DNA of 64,000 nucleotides from Miltoncostaea sp050249835 (GCA_050249835.1 JBFWPT010000001.1:1-64000); one strand, 5' to 3'; counted from the first letter of the stretch, positions 42,499-51,776 are shown. The notes: a model not told the origin generated them from the letters alone. Made by a program: numbers and translations.

Positions 42499-44235
42499 CT
42501 ACCGGTAGCGCCGCAGCACGAGCAGGGCGATGTCGTCGGAGCCGCCGGCCCCGGCATGGTCGCGCACCGCCCGCTCGACGCGCGCCGCGACGCCCTCGGC
42601 GTCCATGTCGTGGGCGGACGCGAGCACCGACGCCAGACCGGACGCGCCGAACTGCACCCCGTCGCGCCGAGCCTCGGTGACCCCGTCGGTGTAGAGCACG
42701 AGCGCGTCGCCCGGGTCGAGGCGGAAGTGCACCTCGCGCAGCCGCGGCTGGTCCACGACGCCGATCAGCGTGCCGGGGACGCCCACCGGCCGCACCGACC
42801 CGTCCGGCGCCAGGGCGAAGGGCGGCGGGTGGCCGCCGAGCACCAGGCGCCCCTCCACGCCGTCCTCGTCGGCGCGGAAGCGCAGGCAGACGGCGGTGAG
42901 GAAGGAGCGCCCCTCCTCGATGAGGGCCTCGTTGAGGCGCGCCAGCACGTCGGCGGGGCCACGGCCGATGCGGGCGTGGGCCCGGATGACGTGCCGGGCC
43001 AGGGACGTGACGGCGGCGGCCTCCGGGCCCTTGCCGCACACGTCGCCCACGACGGCGCACCACTCGGACGGCGCCACCGCGAACATGTCGAAGAAGTCGC
43101 CGCCCACCCGGAACCCCGTGCCCGACGGCACGTACCGGGCGGCGATCTGCAGTTCTTCCACCTCGGGCAGGCGACCGGGGAGCAGGCTGCGCTGCAGGAC
43201 CTCCGCCACCCGGTGCTCGTGGTCGTACAGGCGCCCGCGCTCCATCGCCTGGGCGCAGTGGCTCGCCAGGGCGAGGGCCAGGGTGCGCTCGAGCGCCGTG
43301 CGCGGGCGCGGGGCGTCGAACACCAGGCCGAGGATGCCGAGCAGCCGCTCCCCGGCGACGAGGGGGATCGCCGCAGCCTCCGTGCCGAGGCTCCCGGCGA
43401 TGGCCGCGCTCTCGGGGTACCGCCGCCGCCACTCGTCGCCGTGCAGCCAGACCGGCCGGCGGGTGCGGGCCGCCTCGGCCGACATGACCGGGGTGCGGGT
43501 GCTGATGGCGTCGAGGGAGGGGCGCGCCTCATCGGGGAACCCGGTCGACCGGTGCGTGACGAAACGGGTCTCCGAGTCGTCCAGGACCGCGATGTTCGCC
43601 GCCCGGGCGCCCAGTACGGCGACGGCCTCCTGCAGCGCGAGGTCGGCGATCTCGTCGTGCGAGAGGGCGCCGAGCAGCGCGGCGCTCGCCTGCTGCAGGC
43701 GGTCCATGGCCAGCAGGGCGTCGCGGGTCTCGCGCAGGGATGCGCGCAGCTCCACCTCCGCCGCGGCGGTGGCCGCGAGCGCCTCCAGGGCGCCGATGTC
43801 CTGCGGTGTCCAGTCCCGCGGGACGCGGTCGGCGACGCAGAAGGCGCCGAGCGTCAGGTCCCGGGGGCCGCGCAGCGGGACCCCCACCCACGAGCCCACC
43901 GGCGTGCCGTCGATCTCGGGGACGGGGCCGGGGCTCCCCGGGGCGGCCCGGTCGGGGACGATGACCGCGCGGTCGGCGGCCAGGACGTGGCGGCTGAACG
44001 ACCGCTCCAGGCGGTCCTCGCGCGGCCCGGTGCGCAGCACGCCGGCCGCGCTCTTCCAGAAGGAGCGCGCGTCGTCGACGAGCGTGATGAACGCCAGCGG
44101 CGCCCCCGTCATCTGCACGGCCAGCGCGGTGAGGCGGTCGAACGCCTCATCCGGGTCCGTGTCGAGCAGGCCGCTGGCCCGCACCGCGGCGACGCGGGTG
44201 GGGTCCAGGACGCTCGGCGACAGGATGGGTGACAC
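42499..44235 (-). CDS. SpoIIE-type phosphatase with two GAF domains
   Basis: 578 residues from GTG 44235. An N-terminal GAF (~15-165; LLDTDPDEAFDRLTALAVQM, LEALAATAAAEVELRASL), a second GAF (~185-345) and a PP2C/SpoIIE phosphatase domain (~365-578; GGDFFDMFAV, VGDVCGKGPEAAAV, YTDGVTEARRDG, GSDDIALLVLRR). Metal-binding Asp residues are retained. Likely dephosphorylates a STAS partner in response to a cytoplasmic signal or light/redox cue bound by GAF. Second protein of this type in the window; there are no membrane segments. Confidence 0.86.
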   Translation of the reverse strand: MSPILSPSVLDPTRVAAVRASGLLDTDPDEAFDRLTALAVQMTGAPLAFITLVDDARSFWKSAAGVLRTGPREDRLERSFSRHVLAADRAVIVPDRAAPGSPGPVPEIDGTPVGSWVGVPLRGPRDLTLGAFCVADRVPRDWTPQDIGALEALAATAAAEVELRASLRETRDALLAMDRLQQASAALLGALSHDEIADLALQEAVAVLGARAANIAVLDDSETRFVTHRSTGFPDEARPSLDAISTRTPVMSAEAARTRRPVWLHGDEWRRRYPESAAIAGSLGTEAAAIPLVAGERLLGILGLVFDAPRPRTALERTLALALASHCAQAMERGRLYDHEHRVAEVLQRSLLPGRLPEVEELQIAARYVPSGTGFRVGGDFFDMFAVAPSEWCAVVGDVCGKGPEAAAVTSLARHVIRAHARIGRGPADVLARLNEALIEEGRSFLTAVCLRFRADEDGVEGRLVLGGHPPPFALAPDGSVRPVGVPGTLIGVVDQPRLREVHFRLDPGDALVLYTDGVTEARRDGVQFGASGLASVLASAHDMDAEGVAARVERAVRDHAGAGGSDDIALLVLRRYR

Positions 44236-44274
44236 GGGGGACGGATCATAGGTCCGCCGCCGTCGCCGTGGCGG

Positions 44275-45618
44275 TCAGCCGTCCAGGGCGCGCACCGCGG
44301 CCACCAGGGCCTCCGCGAAGGTGGGGAACTGGGCGATCACGTCCGCGACCACCGGCAGGGGCACCCGGGCGCGCACGGCGAGCACGGCGAGGTGGATCCA
44401 CTCGGACGCCAGCGGGCCGACCGCGTGGGCGCCGACGAGCACCCCGGCGCCCCGGTCCGCGACCACGCCCACGAGCCCGCCGACGTCGCGTCCGTAGGTG
44501 GACGCCCGCTCGATGTCCGCGAGGTCGACCGTCGCGGTCGCCACGTCCCGTCCCTCGTCGCGCGCCCGGGCCGCGGTGAGCCCGACGGCCGCCACCTCGG
44601 GGTCGCAGAACACCGCGCGCGGGACGGCCGAGTAGTCGGCCCGCAGGTCGCCCTCGCCGAGGATGTCGGCCGCGGCGATCCGCCCCTGGTAGGCGGCGAC
44701 GTGGGTGAACAGGCCGGCGCCGGTCACGTCGCCCAGGGCCCAGACGCCGTCGGCGGCGCGGCAGCGGTCGTCCACCGGGATGCCGGTCGCGTCCGGGGTG
44801 ACGCCCACGGTCTCCAGGCCGATCCCCTCCACGCGCGGTGACCTGCCGGCCGCGACCACCAGGCGCGCGGCCCGGCGGGTCGCGCCGTCGGCGAACGTGA
44901 CGCGCACGCCGTCGCCGTCGCGCGCCACCGCGACGGCCTCGTTCCCGCAGAGCACGTCGATCCCGTCGCCGCGCAACCGGCGCGAGAGCAGGTCGCCGAC
45001 CGCCGGGTCCTCCGCCGGCAGCGGCCGGTCCGCGGGGTCGGCGATGGTCACCGCCGCGCCGTACCGGGCGAGGGCCTGGCCGATCTCCACGCCCACGGGC
45101 CCGGCCCCGAGCACCACGGCCGAGGCGGGGACGGCGCGCATCTCCATGACCTCGCGGTTCGTCCACACCGCGACGTCCCCGATCCCATCGACCGGGGGGA
45201 TCGTCGCGGCGGTGCCGGTGGCGACCACGATCCGCTCCGTGGCGTACGTCGCGCCGCCGACGGCCACCCGGCCCGGCCCTGCGATCCGCGCGCGCCCGCG
45301 CAGGATCGTCACGCCCCGGGCGGTGTACCGCGCCGCCTTCCGCGCGTCGTCCCACCCGGACGTGACCTCGTCGCGGAACGCCGCGACCTCGTCCCAGCGT
45401 GCGATCGACGCCTCCACGCCGGGGACACGCCGCGCGGCCCACACGGCCTCGGGGGGCCGTAGGAGCGCCTTGCTCGGCATGCACGCCCAGTAGGGGCACT
45501 CGCCGCCGACCGCCCCCTCCTCGGCCATGGCGACATCCATGCCGCCGTCGGCGAGGCGCCCGGCGACGGCGCGGCCGCCCGACCCGGAGCCCATGACGAC
45601 CGCGTCGAAGCGCGCCAC
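44275..45618 (-). CDS. FAD-dependent pyridine nucleotide-disulfide oxidoreductase
   Basis: 447 residues from GTG 45618. N-terminal FAD site VVMGSGSGGRAVAGRL, a redox-active CPYWAC (C41, C46) in GGECPYWACMPSKALLRP, NAD(P)-binding VVLGAGPVGVEIGQALARYG near residue 165, and FAD motif GVWALGDVTGAG near 285. Similar to dihydrolipoamide dehydrogenase and mercuric reductase, but the C-terminal His-Glu pair is replaced (HAVGPLASEWIHL), so the substrate is uncertain. It ends at a Gly-stop next to the SDR gene upstream, with only 4 bases between. Confidence 0.82.
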   Translation of the reverse strand: MARFDAVVMGSGSGGRAVAGRLADGGMDVAMAEEGAVGGECPYWACMPSKALLRPPEAVWAARRVPGVEASIARWDEVAAFRDEVTSGWDDARKAARYTARGVTILRGRARIAGPGRVAVGGATYATERIVVATGTAATIPPVDGIGDVAVWTNREVMEMRAVPASAVVLGAGPVGVEIGQALARYGAAVTIADPADRPLPAEDPAVGDLLSRRLRGDGIDVLCGNEAVAVARDGDGVRVTFADGATRRAARLVVAAGRSPRVEGIGLETVGVTPDATGIPVDDRCRAADGVWALGDVTGAGLFTHVAAYQGRIAAADILGEGDLRADYSAVPRAVFCDPEVAAVGLTAARARDEGRDVATATVDLADIERASTYGRDVGGLVGVVADRGAGVLVGAHAVGPLASEWIHLAVLAVRARVPLPVVADVIAQFPTFAEALVAAVRALDG

Positions 45619-45622
45619 CCGG

Positions 45623-46495
45623 TCAGGCCTCCCCGGGCTTGTCGCCCCGTTCGTGCGCGAACCCCTCCAGCGAATGGCGCACCGGCAGCGTGAGCGGCGG
45701 GGCGGGGATGTCGCCCCGGCGCCCGGGCAGGCCGCGCGAGATGCCGACGCCGCCGTCCACCACCCACACCACGCCGGTCACGAAGCTCGCCTCGTCCGAG
45801 GCGAGGAACGCGTAGACGTTGGCGATCTCCTCGACGGTCGCCCGGCGGCCGACGATGGTGGAGTCCACGATCGTCTGGGCCGCGTCCGGCGTGTGCGGCC
45901 CGGCCTCCGGGCGCGTCTGGCCGGTGTCGGTCGGGCCCGGCACGACGACCACCGCGCGGACGCCGTCGGCGGCCGACTCCGCGGCCACCCCGAGGGTGAA
46001 CGACGTGGCGAAGCCCTTCGTGGCGCCGTAGACCGCCATGTGGGGGATGCCGGAGACCCCTGCCGTGCTGCCGGCGGTCAGGACGACGCCGCGGCTCTCG
46101 CGCAGCGCGGGCAGGGCGGCGCGCGTCATCAGGACGAGCGAGCGGGCGTTGGCGCGGTAGAGGCGGTCCAGCTCCGACACCGGCATCTCGTCGGCGCGGC
46201 ACATGCGGTCGGCCTCCGTGGCCGCGTTGTTCACCACGATGTCCAGCCGCCCCCAGCGCTCCAGGGCGGCGCCGACGCAGCGCTCGGCCGTGCCGTCCTC
46301 CCCCAGGTCGCCCGCGATCGCGACCGCGCCGGGGCCGAGATCCGCGGCCGTGCCGGCGACGTCCTCGATGGGGTCGTCGGCCAGGCCGCTCACCACCACC
46401 CGCGCGCCGTCGCGGGCGAGGCGCAGCGCCACGGCCTCCCCGATCCCCGCGCCCCCGCCGGTCACGATCGCGACCCTGTCGTCCAGTCGTCCCAT
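45623..46495 (-). CDS. Short-chain dehydrogenase/reductase
   Basis: 290 residues from ATG 46495 (GTG 46504 would add three). A Rossmann site VTGGGAGIGEAVALRLARDG at ~11-30, NNAA near residue 90, a catalytic Ser in LTAGSTAGVSG and YGATKGFATSF give a classical SDR using NAD(P)H. The C-terminal region FLASDEASFVTGVVWVVDGGVG is typical. Substrate unknown. Forms a likely two-gene unit with the disulfide reductase homologue. Confidence 0.85.
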   Translation of the reverse strand: MGRLDDRVAIVTGGGAGIGEAVALRLARDGARVVVSGLADDPIEDVAGTAADLGPGAVAIAGDLGEDGTAERCVGAALERWGRLDIVVNNAATEADRMCRADEMPVSELDRLYRANARSLVLMTRAALPALRESRGVVLTAGSTAGVSGIPHMAVYGATKGFATSFTLGVAAESAADGVRAVVVVPGPTDTGQTRPEAGPHTPDAAQTIVDSTIVGRRATVEEIANVYAFLASDEASFVTGVVWVVDGGVGISRGLPGRRGDIPAPPLTLPVRHSLEGFAHERGDKPGEA

Positions 46496-46537
46496 GCGCC
46501 CCACCGATGCCCGGGCGGGACGGCTCTCAACCGGGGG

Positions 46538-47068
46538 TCAGGCCGGAGGGTCGACCCGGATCTCGGAGAGTCGACGGCGGCCGCCGGGGATCGCGCGCCG
46601 GCCCGTCCCCGCCGGCGCGGGGGCCGGATGGCCCAGGGCGATGCCGTTCCGCACCGTCCACGGGGGCGCGAGGCCGGCGAGGGCCGTCGCCTGTGCGACG
46701 TTGGCGTCGGGGAAGAAGGTGACCGGGCAGGTGCCGAGGCCGAGGGCGTCGGCCGCCAGCATCAGGGACTGCGCCAGGCGCCCGGCGTCGAACGCGGCGT
46801 CGGCGCCGCCCGCGTCGGTGTCGATGCCCAGCAGCAGGACGACGGGGGCGTTCGCCAGGTGGAGCGCGAAGGCCCCGAGGCGCGACAGCTCCTCCCGCCG
46901 GGCCGCGTCGCGGACCACCGCGACCCGCCACGGCTGGCGGTTGCGGGCCGACCCGGTCCAGCGGCCCACCTCCAGCACCCGGTCGAGGTCCGCGTCGTCC
47001 ACGCCCTCGGCGGTGAACCAGCGCGTCGCCCGCAGCGCCGCGAGCGCCGCGAGCCGGTCGTCGCTCAT
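46538..47068 (-). CDS. Nitroreductase-family flavoprotein
   Basis: 176 residues from ATG 47068, overlapping the response-regulator stop by ATGA. RATRWFTAEGVDDADLDRVLE, GRWTGSARNRQPWRVAVV (FMN-binding S-x-R-N-x-QPW) and SLMLAADALGLGTCPVTFFPD are standard for the family. Reduces nitro compounds, quinones or flavins with NAD(P)H. Co-transcription with a two-component system suggests it belongs to that system's stress response. Confidence 0.84.
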   Translation of the reverse strand: MSDDRLAALAALRATRWFTAEGVDDADLDRVLEVGRWTGSARNRQPWRVAVVRDAARREELSRLGAFALHLANAPVVLLLGIDTDAGGADAAFDAGRLAQSLMLAADALGLGTCPVTFFPDANVAQATALAGLAPPWTVRNGIALGHPAPAPAGTGRRAIPGGRRRLSEIRVDPPA

Positions 47069-47724
47069 GCCAGCCCGGCGTCGTGCACGAGCAGCGCGAC
47101 CTGGACGCGGTTGTCCAGCCCCAGTTTCTGCATGGCGCGCGACAGGTGGACCTTGACCGTGGGCACGCTCATGTAGAGCGCCCGGCCGATCTCCGCGTTC
47201 GTCATCCCCTGGCCGAGCGCGATGGCCACGTCGCGCTCGCGGTCCGTGAGGGATGCGACCGCCTCCTCGGCGCGCCGGCGCCGGGCGGTGGTCTCGTCGT
47301 CGGCGATGTGCGCGATGAGGCGCCGGGTGACGGCGGGGGAGAGCATGCTCTCCCCGGCGGCGACGACCCGGATGGCGCGGACGATCTCCTCGGGCGGCGT
47401 GTCCTTCAGCAGGAAGCCGCTCGCGCCGGCGCGCAGGGCGCGGACCACCTGCTCGTCGGCGTCGAAGGTCGTCAGGACGATCACCTCGGGCGGGTCGGGC
47501 AGGGCGCGCAGCCGCTCGGTCGCGCTGAGGCCGTCCATCACCGGCATCCGGATATCCATGAGCACCAGGTCCGGCGCGTGCGCGGCGACGGCGGCCAGGG
47601 CGGCCTCGCCGTCGGCGGCCTCCGCGACGACCGCGATGTCGTCGTCCCCGGCCAGCAGCATCCGCAGGCCCATGCGGACGAGCGGGTCGTCGTCGGCCAG
47701 CACGAGGCGGATCGGCACGCTCAC
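47065..47724 (-). CDS. Response regulator, NarL/LuxR family
   Basis: 219 residues from GTG 47724, overlapping the kinase stop by GTGA. Receiver domain with acidic pocket ADDD at 10-13 and phosphoacceptor D57 (LVLMDIRMPVMDG), then a LuxR-type HTH (~155-212; LTDRERDVAIALGQGMTNAEI, VKVHLSRAMQKL). Activated by the histidine kinase encoded upstream. The divergent ABC transporter is the obvious candidate target. Confidence 0.92.
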   Translation of the reverse strand: MSVPIRLVLADDDPLVRMGLRMLLAGDDDIAVVAEAADGEAALAAVAAHAPDLVLMDIRMPVMDGLSATERLRALPDPPEVIVLTTFDADEQVVRALRAGASGFLLKDTPPEEIVRAIRVVAAGESMLSPAVTRRLIAHIADDETTARRRRAEEAVASLTDRERDVAIALGQGMTNAEIGRALYMSVPTVKVHLSRAMQKLGLDNRVQVALLVHDAGLA

Positions 47725-48866
47725 GCGCTCCAGGGCAGCCGGGCGACGAGGCGGTAGTCCCCGTCGGCCGTCGGGCCGTGGTCGATGCGCCCGCCGGCCA
47801 GGTCGACCCGCTCGCCGAGCCCGGCGAGCCCGGCCCCGGCGCCCGGGATGACCGCGCCCGCCACCACGCCGATCGGCAGGGCGTTGCGGATCTCCACCCG
47901 CAGCCCCTCCCCCGGGGCGCCGGTCACGTGCAGCGCCACCGCGCTCGACGGCGCGTGCTTGCGCGCGTTGGTGAGGCCCTCCTGCACGACCCGGTAGGCA
48001 TGGCGCCCCACGTCGCGCGGCACGACGGCGAGGTCGATGTCGTAGCGGGCGTCGACGCGCGTCCCGGCGCCGATCGACTCCTCCACGAGGCGCGGGAGGT
48101 CGGCCAGGGTCGGCTGGGGCGGCTCGGGCACGGCCTCGCCGTCGTCGCGCAGGGCGCCGATCACCGCGCGCAGCTCCTCCAGGGCGCGGTGGGCGTTGTC
48201 GCGGATGACCCCGGCGGCGCGCTCCACGTCCTCGCGCGGCGCGTCCGGCCGGTACTCCAGCGCGCCCGCGTGCAGGGACAGCAGCGAGAGCCGGTGCGCG
48301 AGCACGTCGTGCATCTCCCGGGCGATGCGCTCCCGCTCGCCCAGCCGGGCGCCCTCCACGCGCAGGGCCTGCTCGGCCTCGGCCCGCTCCGCCCGCTCGC
48401 GGAGCGAGGCCAGCAGCTCGCGCCGCGCCCGCACGTACATCCCCCAGCCCACGAGCCCGGCCGTGAGCAGCGCGCTGAAGATGATCGTCACCCAGTAGGT
48501 GGTGCCGGGGTCGGGGTAGATGAGCGCGTAGACGAACACGCCCGCCGCGTGCAGGGCGCCGATGGGGATGGCGATGCGCGCGGGCCGGTGGATCGCCACC
48601 GTGAAGATCGCCACCGCGGCCGCGATCGACGCCAGCGACGAGAGGATGCCGAGCGGCAGCAGCAGCAGCGCGACCGCCACCGGCCAGCGGCGGCGGACCC
48701 ACAGGGCCGCCAGGCCGACGACGCCCAGCACGAGGTCCACGACCCACCACATCCCGCCCGGGCCGTCGACCGTCAGGATCGTCGCGATCCCGCCCCCGAG
48801 CGCGATCAGGAACAGGAGCGTGTCGACGATCCAGTCGCGCCGCGAGCGCTGCCAGAGGCCGGTCAT
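47721..48866 (-). CDS. Sensor histidine kinase (HisKA_3/DesK-like)
   Basis: 381 residues from ATG 48866. Four to five membrane helices (~12-145) are followed by a coiled-coil linker and the HisKA_3 dimerisation domain with H186 (REMHDVLAHRLSLLSLHAG). The HATPase domain has VVQEGLTNARKHAPSS (N box) and GAGLAGLGERVDLAGGR (G box). The sensor is all membrane-embedded with little outside loop, as in kinases that monitor the membrane or cell-wall antibiotics. Adjacent to an ABC-2 exporter, the familiar BceRS/DesKR-like arrangement. Confidence 0.9.
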   Translation of the reverse strand: MTGLWQRSRRDWIVDTLLFLIALGGGIATILTVDGPGGMWWVVDLVLGVVGLAALWVRRRWPVAVALLLLPLGILSSLASIAAAVAIFTVAIHRPARIAIPIGALHAAGVFVYALIYPDPGTTYWVTIIFSALLTAGLVGWGMYVRARRELLASLRERAERAEAEQALRVEGARLGERERIAREMHDVLAHRLSLLSLHAGALEYRPDAPREDVERAAGVIRDNAHRALEELRAVIGALRDDGEAVPEPPQPTLADLPRLVEESIGAGTRVDARYDIDLAVVPRDVGRHAYRVVQEGLTNARKHAPSSAVALHVTGAPGEGLRVEIRNALPIGVVAGAVIPGAGAGLAGLGERVDLAGGRIDHGPTADGDYRLVARLPWSA

Positions 48867-48934
48867 GGGATGACGATACGACCTCCCCGCGCGCGCGGAA
48901 CCCTCCGGAGGCCCCGCATCGACCTTCGTCGGAC

Positions 48935-48947
48935 CCGGAATATCCGG
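48935..48947. promoter_or_regulatory. Inverted repeat in the kinase/ABC divergent promoter region
   Basis: CCGGA-ATA-TCCGG, a 5+3+5 inverted repeat 36 bases before the ABC gene and 69 before the kinase gene. A second palindrome CTCCGGAG lies at 48903-48910. They could be sites for the response regulator controlling both directions; this rests on position and symmetry only. Confidence 0.3.
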
Positions 48948-48982
48948 TCGGCGGATGGGACGGCGGGCCGGGTCGCGCTGTC

Positions 48983-49948
48983 ATGGATCCCATGACATCA
49001 CTCGCGACATTCCAGAACCTCGCCAGGTCCTACGGCGGCCGGGCCGTCGTGGACGACCTCAGCTTCGACGTCACCGAGGGGTCCGTGACCGGCCTGCTCG
49101 GACCGAACGGCGCCGGCAAGACCACGTCCATCCGGATGCTCCTGGGCCTCACGCGCCCGAGCGGCGGCAGCGTCGCCCTGCTCGGGGAGAAGCCCGGCGC
49201 GCCCGGCTTCGCGGGCGCCGCCCGCCAGGTGGGGAGCCTCATCGAGGGCCCCGCCCTCTACGGCCGCGCGACCGCGCGGCAGAACATGCGCATCGAGGCG
49301 GCGGCCCGGGGCCTCGACCAGGGCACCGCGCGGGTCGACGACCTGCTCGCGTTCGTCGGCCTGGCCGACCGCGCCGACACGAAGGCGGGCCAGTTCTCCC
49401 TCGGCATGAAGCAGCGCCTCGGCCTGGCCCTCGCGCTCATCGGCTCCCCGCGCCTGGTCGTGCTGGACGAGCCGACGAACGGCCTGGACCCCGGCGGCAT
49501 CGTCGAGATCCGCCACCTCATCGCCCGCCTGCCGGAGCGCGGCACCACGGTGCTCGTCTCCTCGCACCTCCTCTCCGAGGTGCAGCTCATGTGCGACCGG
49601 GCGACGATCATCCACAAGGGCCGGCTGGTGGCCCAGGGCACCATGGACGAGCTGCTCACCCACAACGGCACGAGCGGCCACGCGGTGCGGGTGGCCCCGG
49701 ACGAGGCCGAGCGGGCCGCGGGCGTCCTGACGGCGGCGGGCATCCCCGCGACGGCGGGCGACGAAGGGCGCCTCGCCGTGGGCGGCGACGTGTCCGACGG
49801 CGCCGAGATCAGCCGGCCGCTGGCCGAGGCCGGCATCTACGTGAGCGAGCTGACCCCGCGGTCGGCGAGCCTCGAGGAGGTCTTCCTCTCCCTCACGGGG
49901 GAGGCCGGTGACGACGCGGCCGCCCCGGCCGAGGAGGTGGCGGCATGA
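48983..49948 (+). CDS. ABC transporter ATP-binding protein (drug/lantibiotic exporter type)
   Basis: 321 residues from ATG 48983 (ATG 48992 also possible). Walker A GPNGAGKTT at 40-48, signature FSLGMKQRLGLALAL near 137, Walker B LVVLDEPTNGLDP near 160 and an H-loop in VLVSSHLLSEV. The C-terminal ~90 residues form a regulatory extension with LTPRSASLEEVFLSLTG, typical of CcmA/BcrA-type exporters. Energises the membrane protein encoded by the next gene, overlapped by ATGA. Confidence 0.92.
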   Translation: MDPMTSLATFQNLARSYGGRAVVDDLSFDVTEGSVTGLLGPNGAGKTTSIRMLLGLTRPSGGSVALLGEKPGAPGFAGAARQVGSLIEGPALYGRATARQNMRIEAAARGLDQGTARVDDLLAFVGLADRADTKAGQFSLGMKQRLGLALALIGSPRLVVLDEPTNGLDPGGIVEIRHLIARLPERGTTVLVSSHLLSEVQLMCDRATIIHKGRLVAQGTMDELLTHNGTSGHAVRVAPDEAERAAGVLTAAGIPATAGDEGRLAVGGDVSDGAEISRPLAEAGIYVSELTPRSASLEEVFLSLTGEAGDDAAAPAEEVAA

Positions 49949-50646
49949 ACGCCGAGGTGATGAAGCTGCGCGCGCTGCCCCTGCCGCGCTGGACCACGCT
50001 GGGGGTCTTCGGGGCCCTGGTGACCGCGATCGTCATCGCCGCCTTCGCCGGGATGGGCGAGGAGAACGTGGCGATCGGGATCGGCGCCGACCTCGCGACG
50101 TCGATCGGCTCGATGATCCTGGGTGTCTGGATCGTGGGCCTGGAGTACGGCCAGGGCACGATGCGCCGGGTGCTGAGCGCGAACCCGCGCCGCGGGCGCG
50201 TGCTGGCGGCGAAGCTCGCCACCGCCCTGCTCGCGGCCGCCGTGCTGACGATCGTGGTCTACGCCATCTCGGCCGCCGCCTTCCCGCCGATCGCCGACGC
50301 CCATGACCAGTCCCTGTCCGTGGGCGACGTGGTGCGGATGTGCGCGGCGGCGCTGATCGGGAACCTGGCGTACGCCGCGATGGGCGTCGCCTTCGCCCTG
50401 CTCACCCGCAGCATGGCCGGCGGCATCACCCTCGCCCTCGGGTTCGCGTTCATCGTGGACTCGGCCCTGTCCGCGATCCCCCGGGTCGGCGACTACGCGC
50501 CGCAGTCCGCGTACCTGGAGATCTGGGACGCGATCACCCAGGAGCCGGGCGACCACAACGTGCTCCGCGCGTCCCTGGTGCTGGCCGGCTGGGTCGTCGG
50601 CCTGCTCGCCATCGGCGCCGCACGCTTCCTGAAGCGCGACGCCTGA
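49945..50646 (+). CDS. ABC-2 type transporter permease
   Basis: 233 residues with six predicted membrane helices. LEYGQGTMRRVLSANPRRGRVLAAKLATALLAAAV is the ABC-2 coupling region (E-x-x-x-GT.R..L..P.sR). It forms the channel for the ATPase upstream. Probably exports a toxic or membrane-active compound sensed by the divergent kinase, an inference from gene order. Confidence 0.87.
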   Translation: MNAEVMKLRALPLPRWTTLGVFGALVTAIVIAAFAGMGEENVAIGIGADLATSIGSMILGVWIVGLEYGQGTMRRVLSANPRRGRVLAAKLATALLAAAVLTIVVYAISAAAFPPIADAHDQSLSVGDVVRMCAAALIGNLAYAAMGVAFALLTRSMAGGITLALGFAFIVDSALSAIPRVGDYAPQSAYLEIWDAITQEPGDHNVLRASLVLAGWVVGLLAIGAARFLKRDA

Positions 50647-50714
50647 CCCCGCGCGGGTCCGTCGTCACCGGGCTGTCACATGCCGGGGACGGCGGGCCCG
50701 CTAGGGTGGATCAC

Positions 50715-51776
50715 GTGCCGCAGGACCGGCAGCAGCCCCCCGTGCTGGTGGTGAACGCCGGCTCGACGGGGACCAAGCTGTCGCTCGTCGCGCCGGACGA
50801 CGGCGCCCGCCCGCTGGAGGCGATCGGGGACGCGCCGAAGGCGCTCGCGGGGGTGGGGCACCGCATCGTCCACGGTGGCGGGCGGTTCACCGCGCCGGCC
50901 GTGCTCGATCCCGGTGCGCTCGTTGTCCTCGACGACCTCGCCGACCTGGCGCCGCTGCACAACGGCCCGGCGGTCGCGGCCGCCCGGGACGCGATGGAGC
51001 GGTTCCCGGGGGTCCCGCACGTCGCCGTGTTCGACACGGCCTTCCACGCGACCCTGCCCCCGGCGGCGTCGACCTACCCGGTGCCGGCGCGCTGGCGGGA
51101 CGAGTGGGGCGTGCGCCGGTACGGCTTCCACGGCATCTCGGTGCAGTGGAGCACCGAGCGGGCCGCGGCGATGATCGGCCGCCCCGCCGCGGACCTCCGG
51201 CTGGCCGTCTGCCACATCGGCGGCGGGGCGTCGGTGACCGCCGTGCGCGGCGGCCGCTCGGTGGCGACGACGATGGGCTTCGAGCCGCTGGAGGGCGTCG
51301 TCATGGCGACCCGCAGCGGCACGATCGACCCCGCCATACCGTTCCACCTCATGTCCCGGCACGGGCTGGGACCGCACGAGGTGGAGGAGGCGCTCACGCG
51401 CGGGAGCGGACTGATGGGCCTGGCCGGGACCGCGGACATGCGCGAGGTGGAGCGCCGGGCGGCCGCGGGCGACCCGGCCGCCGCCCTGACCCTGGAGGTG
51501 CACGACGCCCGGCTGGCCGAGGCGGTCGCGGGGATGGTGCCGGCGCTCGGCGGCCTGGACGCCGTGGTCTTCACCGGGGGCGTCGGGGAGGGATCGGCAC
51601 GGATGCGGGCCGCGGTGGGGGCCCTGCTCGCGCCCCTCGGGGTGGAGATCGGCGAGGACGCCGGCGGGACGGACGACCGCGAGGTGGGCGCGCCCGGCGC
51701 CGCCGTGCGGGCACTGGTGGTGCATGCACGCGAGGACGCGATCATCGCGCGAGCGGTGAGGGAGGCGGGGACATGA
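50715..51776 (+). CDS. ackA: Acetate kinase
   Basis: 353 residues from GTG 50715 (GTG 50706 is in frame). VLVVNAGSTGTKLSLV at the N-terminus, GHRIVHGGGRF, FDTAFHATLPP, YGFHGISVQW, HIGGGASVTAV and VFTGGVGEGSARMR are the family motifs of the ASKHA fold. It is shorter than the usual ~400 residues, mainly by a shortened N-terminal and middle region. Makes ATP from acetyl phosphate produced by the phosphoketolase whose start it overlaps (ATGA 51773-51776). Confidence 0.9.
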   Translation: MPQDRQQPPVLVVNAGSTGTKLSLVAPDDGARPLEAIGDAPKALAGVGHRIVHGGGRFTAPAVLDPGALVVLDDLADLAPLHNGPAVAAARDAMERFPGVPHVAVFDTAFHATLPPAASTYPVPARWRDEWGVRRYGFHGISVQWSTERAAAMIGRPAADLRLAVCHIGGGASVTAVRGGRSVATTMGFEPLEGVVMATRSGTIDPAIPFHLMSRHGLGPHEVEEALTRGSGLMGLAGTADMREVERRAAAGDPAAALTLEVHDARLAEAVAGMVPALGGLDAVVFTGGVGEGSARMRAAVGALLAPLGVEIGEDAGGTDDREVGAPGAAVRALVVHAREDAIIARAVREAGT

